In this document: piece by piece, positions 7,136 through 14,539 of the stretch
Numbering within the stretch: position 1 is the stretch's first letter
Layout: each line of letters begins with the position of its first letter
Source of the DNA: Elusimicrobia bacterium ADurb.Bin231
GTDB taxonomy: Bacteria > Elusimicrobiota > UBA8919 > MWCF01
Assembly: GCA_002069855.1 (NCBI GenBank)
Contig: MWCF01000051.1
Span: forward strand, 1 to 38,886
Direction: 5' to 3'
Length of the DNA stretch: 38,886 bases
The notes under the pieces: generated by a model
Seen by the model: the letters and a program-made list of their open reading frames with translations, nothing else
What the model was told of the DNA's origin: nothing
Database searches by the model: none
Program-made: the position numbers and the translations under genes

Positions 7136-9058
7136 TTAAAAACTCATAGAACACCGAATATTGCCGGAATTTTCTTTATATGTCTGATCTTTGTAAATAT
7201 CGTCGGTGTATGATGTGTGGGTAAATCCGAGTGTGGCTGAAAGATTTTGTTTTAGGTTGTATGTGAATTCAAGTGTACCTGTAAGGTTTGCCGTATTCGT
7301 GTTCTGCTGCGGCTTGTCTTTTCCTGTGGTATAGGAGCCCCATAATGCTGAAGAAAGTTTGTCTTTTATAAGGTTGTTGTAATTGACGCTGAGCGAATAT
7401 GAACCGGTTTCAGTATCAGTGGATGTCGCAAGATTATACACAGTGGAAAAGGTTGCGCCTGTTGTTACGGAAAGATTCTGGCCTATTTGCGTAAATATGC
7501 CGAAATTTCCCGAATCTGATTTAAGTTCGTCGGAAACACCTGTTTTGTCTTTAAATTTAGACCTTTGTAATGAGGCACTGAGAGTGGTTGCTCCCAGAGT
7601 GTGGGATATTGAAAATGAGGGTGTGTCTGTTTGGTTGTTTAGCGCTGTTTTCGGATCTCCGACTGCGGAGTTTAAGGAATAGCCGAGTGTTATTATAGGG
7701 AGCTTAGGTTTTTGCAAAGATATAGATCCGCTTGCTATATTCTGGGTGGATGTGGTTTTGTTTGGATCTTTTGCCAGATTGTCGCTGTATTTGTTGAGAT
7801 ATACGGAAATGGAACTCCAGTTGGGTATATTGTATGCTGTAGAAATTTCATATGATTCCTTATCCTTGCTCGACGACGGCGCTCCGAGAGAAGTGAAATC
7901 CGGATTGATCTTGGAATATATTCCAGTAATGGAAAGATTATCTGAATTTATTATGGATGCAGTTGCTTTTATGCCTGTATCTTTTACTGCTCCGGAAGAA
8001 ATATCTTCTTTATACTGTGATTGCGCATATTCCGCTTTTATTCCGAATTTACCGAGCATCTCAAAATATCCGCTGCCTCCTATAACATCATTTTTTGCTG
8101 CAAGAAGTGACGGACCTGGTGTGTCCAATGAGTTATCGTCGTCTTTTGAACCTGTGTATGCTCCTGAAAGATATGAATTTGCGAATCCGAGATTTTGTTT
8201 TATTTCTCCGCCCCAAAGGTATCTTGCGTATACTCCGTTTTCAGACGATGTGCCTTCTGATTTTTCTGCTGACTGGGAAACTACCACTGAACCTGAAAAT
8301 CCGCGTTTGGAAGCCGTTACATTCAATCCGCGTACTCCCGCGCCATAAAGAACAAGGGAATTAAACGCTGGTTGAATATCTCCCAAAGCCACTAAAAAGG
8401 TATTTCCATAATACGTTAACAAAAAATTATCAAGATCAAAATCATTTTCATCGTCGTATAACGCGTATAAATTAAGTGAAACAGGAGCGTCGTAAGCCTT
8501 GCCGACCATATTTATATTTAAAGATCCTGTATATGCGCTGGAAGAACCGTACATCTTGTATTCCTGTTGCGTTTGTTTCCACGACAGTATGGCATTTCCT
8601 CCGAAAGAAATTTTTGAAGGAGGTTTAGGAATTTGTGAGAGAGGTATTACGGTAAAAGTATAATATTCCGATACAACAATCCGCTGTTCTTTTAATGTTA
8701 AAGTTATTTTGTAGAAATAATCTCCTTCAAAGGCGGTAGGTATGGAAAAAGGTGTATATACTAGAGCTGTTTCGCCCGGGTTTAGCGTGGTTTTGCCTGT
8801 GGTTTTTCCTGTTTTTCTGATATAGTTTCTATTTTTGTCGTAAATTTCTATTTCTGTAAAATAATCGCCGGCATCCCATTTCTCCGCTCCGGTATTTAAT
8901 ATAATATTTTGAAAGGTTATTTTATCGCCTGCTTTTATAGGGTCAGGAGAGGCAATAGCAAGTTGTATGTTTCCGGAGGGCGCGCATTTTACTGTAGAAG
9001 GATAAATTAATAAGAGTATTGATATTACAAGAAAAACAAAGCGGAACGGTTGGGGCAT
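7136..9058 (-). CDS. Outer-membrane protein: Ig-like N-domain plus beta-barrel
   Basis: First gene of the motor-like operon, 640 residues. A signal peptide (about 1-26, ending in CAP) is followed by an Ig/CARDB-like beta domain (about 28-145) and then a long alternating, Ser/Thr/Gly/Asn-rich stretch with repeated amphipathic strands that ends in a C-terminal Phe (RCSMSF), the usual signature of a BAM-assembled barrel. The start has GGAGG nine bases upstream. Only 10 bp separate it from the FliF-FliG gene, so the two are co-transcribed. A role as the outer-membrane anchor or moving part of the machine is inference from the operon; it might also be an unrelated porin-like protein. Confidence 0.75.
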   Translation of the reverse strand: MPQPFRFVFLVISILLLIYPSTVKCAPSGNIQLAIASPDPIKAGDKITFQNIILNTGAEKWDAGDYFTEIEIYDKNRNYIRKTGKTTGKTTLNPGETALVYTPFSIPTAFEGDYFYKITLTLKEQRIVVSEYYTFTVIPLSQIPKPPSKISFGGNAILSWKQTQQEYKMYGSSSAYTGSLNINMVGKAYDAPVSLNLYALYDDENDFDLDNFLLTYYGNTFLVALGDIQPAFNSLVLYGAGVRGLNVTASKRGFSGSVVVSQSAEKSEGTSSENGVYARYLWGGEIKQNLGFANSYLSGAYTGSKDDDNSLDTPGPSLLAAKNDVIGGSGYFEMLGKFGIKAEYAQSQYKEDISSGAVKDTGIKATASIINSDNLSITGIYSKINPDFTSLGAPSSSKDKESYEISTAYNIPNWSSISVYLNKYSDNLAKDPNKTTSTQNIASGSISLQKPKLPIITLGYSLNSAVGDPKTALNNQTDTPSFSISHTLGATTLSASLQRSKFKDKTGVSDELKSDSGNFGIFTQIGQNLSVTTGATFSTVYNLATSTDTETGSYSLSVNYNNLIKDKLSSALWGSYTTGKDKPQQNTNTANLTGTLEFTYNLKQNLSATLGFTHTSYTDDIYKDQTYKENSGNIRCSMSF

Positions 9059-9189
9059 AAAATTCTACCTCCGAATTTTTGTTATCTTATATGCTGTAAA
9101 TTTAAACAGTAGACTCAAACATTAGATTGTGCCGAAAAGCATATAAATTTTGGCAAACAAATATTATATATATTAAATAAATTTTATAA

Positions 9190-9218
9190 ATTATACATTG
9201 TTACGATCAATTTGTCAA
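9190..9218 (-). promoter_or_regulatory. Consensus sigma-70 promoter of the motor-like operon
   Basis: On the minus strand TTGACA (9218-9213), 17 bp spacer, TATAAT (9195-9190): both boxes are perfect. The predicted leader to the ATG at 9058 is about 125 nt. The -35 box lies in one arm of a palindrome shared with the divergent promoter. Confidence 0.8.
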
Positions 9219-9235
9219 ACTAAAATTGACAAATT
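9209..9235. repeat. 10-bp inverted repeat containing both divergent -35 boxes
   Basis: AATTTGTCAA (9209-9218) and TTGACAAATT (9226-9235) are perfect inverted repeats with a 7-bp spacer. Because each arm carries a -35 box, a protein bound here would control both operons; it may also simply reflect two fused promoters. Confidence 0.7.
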
Positions 9236-9253
9236 AGACGAATTTTGTATAAT
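9226..9253 (+). promoter_or_regulatory. Consensus sigma-70 promoter of the amidase-murI-que operon
   Basis: TTGACA (9226-9231), 16 bp spacer, TATAAT (9248-9253). The amidase ATG at 9282 follows a GAGGA ribosome site at 9266-9270, giving a short leader of about 25 nt. Confidence 0.85.
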
Positions 9254-9281
9254 ACCTAAATTGTTGAGGATTTTATAAGTT

Positions 9282-10925
9282 ATGAAGAAATATTTATATC
9301 TTTTTTTGCTGATTTTTTATTCATTTTTCATTAAATATGAAGTATTTGCGAATAAATCTTCTACCGATGCCGCCGATGCCGGCATGGCATCGGTGAGTTA
9401 TAAAACCAAACGCATAAAGGTCATTAAAGATTCCGGCAGAGAAGAATATGCTGATCTTGTATTAATCGGAGGAATGGGATATCTTTCTCTGAAGGATATA
9501 GAAAAGATTTACAATGCGGATGTTAAATGGTTCCCTGTTTCAAAACGCGTAACACTTCGATTCGGTTCCGGCGCAGTGCAATTCAGTATGGGTTCATCAA
9601 CGGTATTGGTGAACGGCGTGCAGAGAACGATGAATAAATCCGTAAAATTACTTGGGAGAGATGTTTTTATTCCTCTTGAATTTTTTGTTACGCGTTCTTT
9701 TGCAGAAGTTGCCGACGCTTTTACAAGTTGGGATTACTCCGGATTGGTACTGCGCGTAGAAGGTTTTGCTGATGTTTCTTCACCCTCGCATTTTACTTTT
9801 TCAGATAAAACCAGAATTGTAGCTGAATTCAGGAATAAGAAAGAGATCGACGTAAAACGGATAACTAGAAACAGAATAATATTTAAAATCTACAGGAGTA
9901 AACTGTGCGACCCTGCCGGTAAGATTACGGTAAATGACGATGTGGTGGAGAATATAGATGTTTTCGAGCGCGCCGGAGATACGATTTTCGAGATAAATCT
10001 TGGCACTTACGCAGGAAGTTACGAAGTGTATGTTATTACTTCCCCTTTTGCCGGTGTTGTTGATATAGAAAGAGTATCCATGTCGAAATCCGGTTCAAAA
10101 TCCTTTACCGCAGCTCTTGCGCCGCCTGTCACATCTTTTTTTATGAAATCAGGGGTATCAATTCCAAAAGTTCCGGTTTCGCCGACCTCTTCTAAAAAGA
10201 AAAAAAAGAATACCTATCCCTCCAAAAAGCAGGCAGTTCGTAAAAAAATAAAAAGGATAGTGATTGACCCCGGTCACGGCGGAACTGATGTCGGCGCAGT
10301 CGGCATGCGCGGAACAAAGGAAAAGGATATTAATTTAATCGTTGCCCGCCGCCTGGAATCTCTTTTGAAAAAAGAAGGATATACGGTTTTTATGACGAGG
10401 TCTGATGATTCGTTTGTTCCTCTGTCTGAAAGAACGAGAATGGCGAACAGAGTGATGGCGGATATGTTTATTAGTATACATTGCAATGCGTCGTTGAAAA
10501 CGAAGGCAAAGGGGTTTGAAGTATATTTCTTGTCTGAAAAGGCGTCCGATAAAGCGGCAGATGCCGTGGCAAATCTGGAAAATTCCGTTATAGCGTTGGA
10601 AAAGCTGCCTGCAGGAAATGCCGGAGATGTTGAACATATGTTGTTTTCTATGGCTGTATGCGAATTTATGAATGAATCCTCTAAGCTGTGCGGGTTGATA
10701 AGCAAAGAAATAGATGCTAAATTGGCTTCGCTTACGAATAGAGGAGTTAGACAGGCGAATTTTTGTGTTTTGCGCGGTGCCAGTATGCCGGCAATTCTTG
10801 TGGAACTTGCGTATATTTCAAATCCCGCGGAAGAGAGGATGCTGAAAACAAAAAAATTTCAGAGACGAGCAGCTGAAATTATTTTAAACGGCATAAAAAA
10901 ATATGAAAAAAAATTTGTGCGATAA
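9282..10925 (+). CDS. N-acetylmuramoyl-L-alanine amidase with N-terminal stalk domain
   Basis: A 547-residue secreted cell-wall hydrolase. It has a signal peptide (about 1-24), a copper-amine-oxidase-N-like fold (about 50-140, GYLSLKDIEK...VLVNG...FIPLEFF), a middle beta region that may be AMIN-like, a basic Lys-rich linker (about 305-323), and a C-terminal Amidase_3 domain from residue 324. The zinc ligands and catalytic Glu are visible: DPGHGG, the Glu after RGTKEKD, SIHCNAS, and PAILVELAYISN. It cleaves the bond between muramic acid and the stem peptide, for example at division. It heads an operon with murI (23-bp overlap) and diverges from the motor-like operon. Confidence 0.9.
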   Translation: MKKYLYLFLLIFYSFFIKYEVFANKSSTDAADAGMASVSYKTKRIKVIKDSGREEYADLVLIGGMGYLSLKDIEKIYNADVKWFPVSKRVTLRFGSGAVQFSMGSSTVLVNGVQRTMNKSVKLLGRDVFIPLEFFVTRSFAEVADAFTSWDYSGLVLRVEGFADVSSPSHFTFSDKTRIVAEFRNKKEIDVKRITRNRIIFKIYRSKLCDPAGKITVNDDVVENIDVFERAGDTIFEINLGTYAGSYEVYVITSPFAGVVDIERVSMSKSGSKSFTAALAPPVTSFFMKSGVSIPKVPVSPTSSKKKKKNTYPSKKQAVRKKIKRIVIDPGHGGTDVGAVGMRGTKEKDINLIVARRLESLLKKEGYTVFMTRSDDSFVPLSERTRMANRVMADMFISIHCNASLKTKAKGFEVYFLSEKASDKAADAVANLENSVIALEKLPAGNAGDVEHMLFSMAVCEFMNESSKLCGLISKEIDAKLASLTNRGVRQANFCVLRGASMPAILVELAYISNPAEERMLKTKKFQRRAAEIILNGIKKYEKKFVR

Positions 10926-11718
10926 ACCGATAGGAGTATTTGATTCCGGTATGGGCGGTCTGACAGTTGTAAAAGAACTTTTGGGAACAATTCCGTGCGA
11001 AAATATAATTTATTTCGGCGATACTGCGCGCGTGCCTTACGGAACAAAGTCAAAAGAATCGGTGATACGATTTTCAAACGAAATTGTTGATTTTTTACTC
11101 CAAAAAAAGGTAAAATTGATTCTCGTGGCATGTAATACCGCATCAGCTGTCGCTCTTGTTTCCATCCGGAAAAAAACTGATGTGCCTGTAATGGGAGTAA
11201 TAGAATCCGGAGCAGCAGCTGCAGCGGCAATGACAAGAAACGGTAAAATCGGAGTGATAGGAACTACAGCTACCATTAACAGCGGAGCTTATAAAAAAGA
11301 GATTAAATCTCTTGACAGAAATATAAAGGTTATAGAACAGGCATGCCCTCTTTTTGTTCCTCTTGTAGAAGAGGGATGGATTTCCCAAAAGATAACCAGG
11401 GATGTTGCTGAAAAGTATCTATCAAAAGTGAAATATTCCGGCGCAGATACCATAATACTCGGATGCACGCATTATCCCCTCATCAAAAAGGTTATTGCGG
11501 ACGCTCTCGGCAATAAGATAAGAGTTGTTGATTCTGCTACCGAGATAGCAAAAAAAGTAAAAGATATTCTTAAAGAAAGGAATATTCTAAATGAAACCGG
11601 CAAACAGGGATATAGAAAATTTTATGTTTCCGACGCGCCGGAAAAGTTCAAACGACTCGGAAGGCTGTTTTTAGGAAGAACAGTCTCGAGCGTTTTTAGA
11701 ATAAATGTGGAGAAATAA
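10903..11718 (+). CDS. murI: Glutamate racemase
   Basis: 271 residues, normal length. It interconverts L- and D-glutamate for peptidoglycan. Visible motifs are FDSGMGG with Asp14, CNTASA with catalytic Cys77, and LGCTHYPL with the second catalytic Cys188. It starts inside the amidase gene and ends one base before queD, so it sits in a cell-wall/queuosine operon. Confidence 0.96.
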   Translation: MKKNLCDKPIGVFDSGMGGLTVVKELLGTIPCENIIYFGDTARVPYGTKSKESVIRFSNEIVDFLLQKKVKLILVACNTASAVALVSIRKKTDVPVMGVIESGAAAAAAMTRNGKIGVIGTTATINSGAYKKEIKSLDRNIKVIEQACPLFVPLVEEGWISQKITRDVAEKYLSKVKYSGADTIILGCTHYPLIKKVIADALGNKIRVVDSATEIAKKVKDILKERNILNETGKQGYRKFYVSDAPEKFKRLGRLFLGRTVSSVFRINVEK

Positions 11719-11719
11719 T

Positions 11720-12091
11720 ATGTTTGAAATTTTTATTGACGATGATTTTTCCGCCGCCCATAGCTTAAAGAATTATAAGGGCAAGTGCGAAAATTTACAC
11801 GGACATAATTACAAGGTTCGGGTTTTTGTTGCCGGAGAAAGTTTGGATAACTCTGGGATGCTTATGGATTTTACGGAATTGAAAAGAGATGTGTCTTCAA
11901 TACTTTTATTGCTTGATCATAAGTGTCTTGACGATGTGGAGCCGTTTGATAAAACAAATCCCACTGCTGAGAACATAGCGAAATACATATATGATAAACT
12001 AAAGATGAAGATTCAGACACCCGGAAGAAGCATTGAAAAAGTTTTTGTCTGGGAGACGGATAAAAATTGCGCGGTATATTATGAAAGATAA
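11720..12091 (+). CDS. queD: 6-carboxy-5,6,7,8-tetrahydropterin synthase
   Basis: 123 residues. It converts dihydroneopterin triphosphate to carboxytetrahydropterin, the first dedicated step to 7-deazaguanines. Zinc ligands His14, His27 and His29 and catalytic Cys23 are seen in AAHSL and KCENLHGHN; DHKCLDD and PTAENIA follow. The ATG at 11720 is chosen over one 15 bases upstream because it starts at the fold and has GGAG just upstream. It overlaps queC by 11 bp. Confidence 0.93.
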   Translation: MFEIFIDDDFSAAHSLKNYKGKCENLHGHNYKVRVFVAGESLDNSGMLMDFTELKRDVSSILLLLDHKCLDDVEPFDKTNPTAENIAKYIYDKLKMKIQTPGRSIEKVFVWETDKNCAVYYER

Positions 12092-12731
12092 AGCAATAGT
12101 TTTATTATCCGGAGGTTTGGATTCCAGCACAGCGCTTTTTATCGCAAAAAAACTGCATAAATGCCATTGCCTTATTTTTGATTACGGGCAGAAACATATC
12201 AGGGAACTTAACAGCGCTGTTAAAATTGCAAAGTTGGCAGGGTGTGATTATAAAATCATAAAAATGTGTTTTCCGTGGAAGGGAAGTTCTCTTACAGATG
12301 ATGGTTTGAATATCCCGTATCATCCGCGAAAGAAAATCGGTAAAAGCGTTCCCGACACATATGTCCCTGGCAGGAATACTATTTTTATAAGTTACGCTGT
12401 ATCCTTTGCCGAAGCAATAGGTGCGAAGAAAATCTATATAGGCGCGAATGCTGTTGATTTTTCCGGTTATCCGGATTGCAGTCCGCAGTATTATGCAGCA
12501 TTCAATAATTTGCTTAAATTCGGCACGAAAAGAGGAGATATAAAGATAGAGATTCCTCTTATTAAAAAAACAAAAAAAGAGATAGTTAATCTCGCTTTTA
12601 AATATTCCGTTCCATTAAAATACACATGGTCATGTTACAGGGGCGGGGATGTCCCGTGCGGCCATTGCGATTCATGCGTGTTGAGGCAGGAAGGTTTTTC
12701 CGCGGCCGGAAAGAAGGATCCTCTTTTATGA
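12081..12731 (+). CDS. queC: 7-cyano-7-deazaguanine synthase
   Basis: 216 residues. It makes preQ0 from carboxydeazaguanine with ATP and ammonia. It has the PP-loop SGGLDSS (residues 10-16) and the C-terminal zinc cluster SCYRGG...PCGHCDSC. The start at 12081 gives the normal N-terminus KAIVLLSGG; an in-frame ATG at 12033 would add 16 residues from within queD. It overlaps queE by 4 bp. Confidence 0.95.
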   Translation: MKDKAIVLLSGGLDSSTALFIAKKLHKCHCLIFDYGQKHIRELNSAVKIAKLAGCDYKIIKMCFPWKGSSLTDDGLNIPYHPRKKIGKSVPDTYVPGRNTIFISYAVSFAEAIGAKKIYIGANAVDFSGYPDCSPQYYAAFNNLLKFGTKRGDIKIEIPLIKKTKKEIVNLAFKYSVPLKYTWSCYRGGDVPCGHCDSCVLRQEGFSAAGKKDPLL

Positions 12732-13423
12732 TAGGAAGAATATTCGAAATGTTTGTGTCTGTGCAGGGAGAAGGCATTCTTGCAGGAGAACAAATGCTCT
12801 TCGTAAGGTTTTCAGGATGTAATCTTAACTGTGATTATTGCGACACTGAAGAATGCAGGCATGCAATATCGGGCAGGTTGCTTACGCATGAGGAAATAAT
12901 ACGCGAAATAGAAGATATGCTTGCGCAAAATCCCTCTGTGGGAACAGTGTCTTTTACCGGAGGGGAGCCTCTGCTTCAATCAGAATTGATTGCCGAATTG
13001 ACGCAATATTTGAAAGAAAAAAAAATAAAAATATATGTTGACACCAATGGAACCTTATGCGATAAGTTCGCGAATATCGCTTCGAATGTGGATTGCGTGG
13101 CTATGGATATAAAACTGCCGTCCGCTTCCGGCGGAATGGAATTTTGGGAAGAGCACAAGAAATTTCTTCTATCTGCCTGCGAGAATATTTTTGTAAAAAT
13201 CGTTTTGACTTCAAAAACCACAGTAGATGAATTTAAAAAGGCTGTAGAAATGGTTGAACGTGTCAACAATCTTATTCCTTTCGTTATGCAGCCTGTTACT
13301 CCTATAAAAAAAGTGGACGGAATATTGCCGGAAAATCTTGAGAGATTCAAAAAGATTGCCGAAAAAAGATTAAAAAAGGTTTCAATAATTCCCCAGATGC
13401 ATAAAAAATGGGGCATAAAATGA
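12728..13423 (+). CDS. queE: 7-carboxy-7-deazaguanine synthase, radical SAM
   Basis: 231 residues. It contracts the ring of carboxytetrahydropterin to carboxydeazaguanine. The CNLNCDYC cluster (Cys31, Cys35, Cys38, CX3CX2C) binds the 4Fe-4S cluster, followed by SFTGGEPLL, the SAM-binding GGE motif, and DTNGT. The ATG overlapping the queC stop is preferred; GAAGGA precedes it. It fits between queC and queF in the pathway set. Confidence 0.93.
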   Translation: MIGRIFEMFVSVQGEGILAGEQMLFVRFSGCNLNCDYCDTEECRHAISGRLLTHEEIIREIEDMLAQNPSVGTVSFTGGEPLLQSELIAELTQYLKEKKIKIYVDTNGTLCDKFANIASNVDCVAMDIKLPSASGGMEFWEEHKKFLLSACENIFVKIVLTSKTTVDEFKKAVEMVERVNNLIPFVMQPVTPIKKVDGILPENLERFKKIAEKRLKKVSIIPQMHKKWGIK

Positions 13424-13466
13424 TTTTCCTTTCGTTAAAGGGAATAAAAAGGCGGGGTATTATTCA

Positions 13467-13838
13467 ATGAAAATAAAAACATGCGAAGTAGATTCAAAAA
13501 TTCTTGTAGTTATGCCTTATGAATATAAAGGAAAGGATACGGATGTAATAATTGAAACCGAAGAATTTACATGTTTGTGCCCTTGGAGCGGTCAGCCGGA
13601 TTACGCGCATGTGAAAATTTCTTATATACCGGCAAAGTTATGCGTTGAATTGAAATCTCTTAAACTTTATTTACAAAGTTATAGAAATACCGGAATAGTT
13701 CATGAAAGCGTGGTAAACAGAATATTAAATGACCTTGTAAAAAAACTTTCTCCGAAGAGAATGTCTGTTGAAGCCATATTTAATCTGCGCGGCGGAATAA
13801 AAACCACGGTAAAAACACAATACGAAAAGGCAAATTAA
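13467..13838 (+). CDS. queF: NADPH-dependent 7-cyano-7-deazaguanine reductase
   Basis: 123 residues, the short single-domain form. It reduces the preQ0 nitrile to preQ1. FTCLCPWSGQPDYA carries the nucleophile Cys38 and Asp45, and ELKSLKLYLQSYR is the substrate-binding signature. GGCGGGG lies upstream of the ATG, 43 bp after queE. The four genes cover carboxytetrahydropterin to preQ1; tgt, queA and GTP cyclohydrolase are not in the window. Its stop overlaps the convergent aphA stop by a few bases, so no terminator separates them. Confidence 0.94.
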   Translation: MKIKTCEVDSKILVVMPYEYKGKDTDVIIETEEFTCLCPWSGQPDYAHVKISYIPAKLCVELKSLKLYLQSYRNTGIVHESVVNRILNDLVKKLSPKRMSVEAIFNLRGGIKTTVKTQYEKAN

Positions 13839-14431
13839 TATTCGGAATTCGGAATTATTTCTTCTTTGTATTTTCCTGGATTATATTTTGACTTGTAGGA
13901 AGATTTCGGCGACCTTAGTATCCTTATACCTCTGGCACCTGCCTTTATGGCTTCTTCAATGTCTGAATCTGAATCCCCGTAAAATATTTTTATGTCAAGT
14001 TCTCTGATTTTAGCCGCTTTCCTGTGCGTGAAATAAACATCTTCCTGATTGATTCCGAAAGTTTTATTAAGGTAATTTTTAAGGATACCGCCACCGTTAT
14101 TACTCCGTGCCGTTATTACAATTAATTTGTCGCCTCTCTTTTGATGCTTTTCCACTATCTTTTGCGTTTCTTTTTTTATTATGCTGTTTCCTTCGTCGCT
14201 GCTGTTTACTATGGACCACCACGCGTCGGAATATTCCTCTGCTCCGCTTTCAGTGGCTATTTCAAATGCGGGGGTGGAAAACAATAAAGTGTCGTCGCAG
14301 TCGAATCCCACATTTATTGGATGCGGCGGCAGGGCGATCTTTTTTGTCGATGCACAAGCGGAAAACAAGAGCAAGGAAGAAAGGACTAACGCGAGTCCGC
14401 GTTTGGAAACAAAACGTTTTAAGTTATTCAT
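13835..14431 (-). CDS. aphA: AphA-like class B acid phosphatase, probable lipoprotein
   Basis: 198 residues. A signal sequence ends in LLLFSAC, so Cys26 may be lipidated, which would tether the enzyme on the outside of the inner membrane or to the outer membrane. The HAD motif DCDDT (Asp44, Asp46) and the YGDSDSDI motif are followed by the AphA-like ending GARGIRILR...SSYKSKYNPG...EEIIPNSEY. It should remove phosphate from nucleotides or other small monoesters. It has an AAGGAG ribosome site and its ATG overlaps the stop of the upstream 35-residue gene (ATGA), so it is in the transporter operon. Confidence 0.88.
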   Translation of the reverse strand: MNNLKRFVSKRGLALVLSSLLLFSACASTKKIALPPHPINVGFDCDDTLLFSTPAFEIATESGAEEYSDAWWSIVNSSDEGNSIIKKETQKIVEKHQKRGDKLIVITARSNNGGGILKNYLNKTFGINQEDVYFTHRKAAKIRELDIKIFYGDSDSDIEEAIKAGARGIRILRSPKSSYKSKYNPGKYKEEIIPNSEY

Positions 14432-14535
14432 TTGTTACACTCCTTTTTTGTAAAGACCTTATACATACAATAGATTATCAAAGATAGTATAAATCCCCAT
14501 GAAAAAATCAAAAAAAGCCAACCGGATATTCTCAT
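14428..14535 (-). CDS. Small NSS-transporter subunit, MetS-like, 35 residues
   Basis: A 35-residue membrane protein lies between the NSS transporter and aphA. It starts at ATG 14535 with AAGGAG eleven bases upstream, placed in the transporter 3' end, and begins 4 bp after the transporter stop. It has one hydrophobic helix (GWLFLIFSWGFILSLIIY) and a basic tail (KVFTKKECNK). Its TGA overlaps the aphA ATG. Small one-helix proteins directly after NSS genes are known as MetS-type subunits of methionine/alanine importers; assignment here rests on position, length and topology. It is below the length cut-off of most gene callers. Confidence 0.75.
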   Translation of the reverse strand: MRISGWLFLIFSWGFILSLIIYCMYKVFTKKECNK

Positions 14536-14539
14536 AAAT

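Noticed and set aside
9234..9260. TTAGACG at 9234-9240 as a reverse ECF promoter box for the amidase/motor region
   Set aside because: The expected AAGTTTAC at 15 bp distance is absent; the sequence there is CTAAATTG.
11690..11730. preQ1 riboswitch before the queuosine genes
   Set aside because: queD starts 1 bp after murI inside an operon, leaving no leader for a riboswitch.
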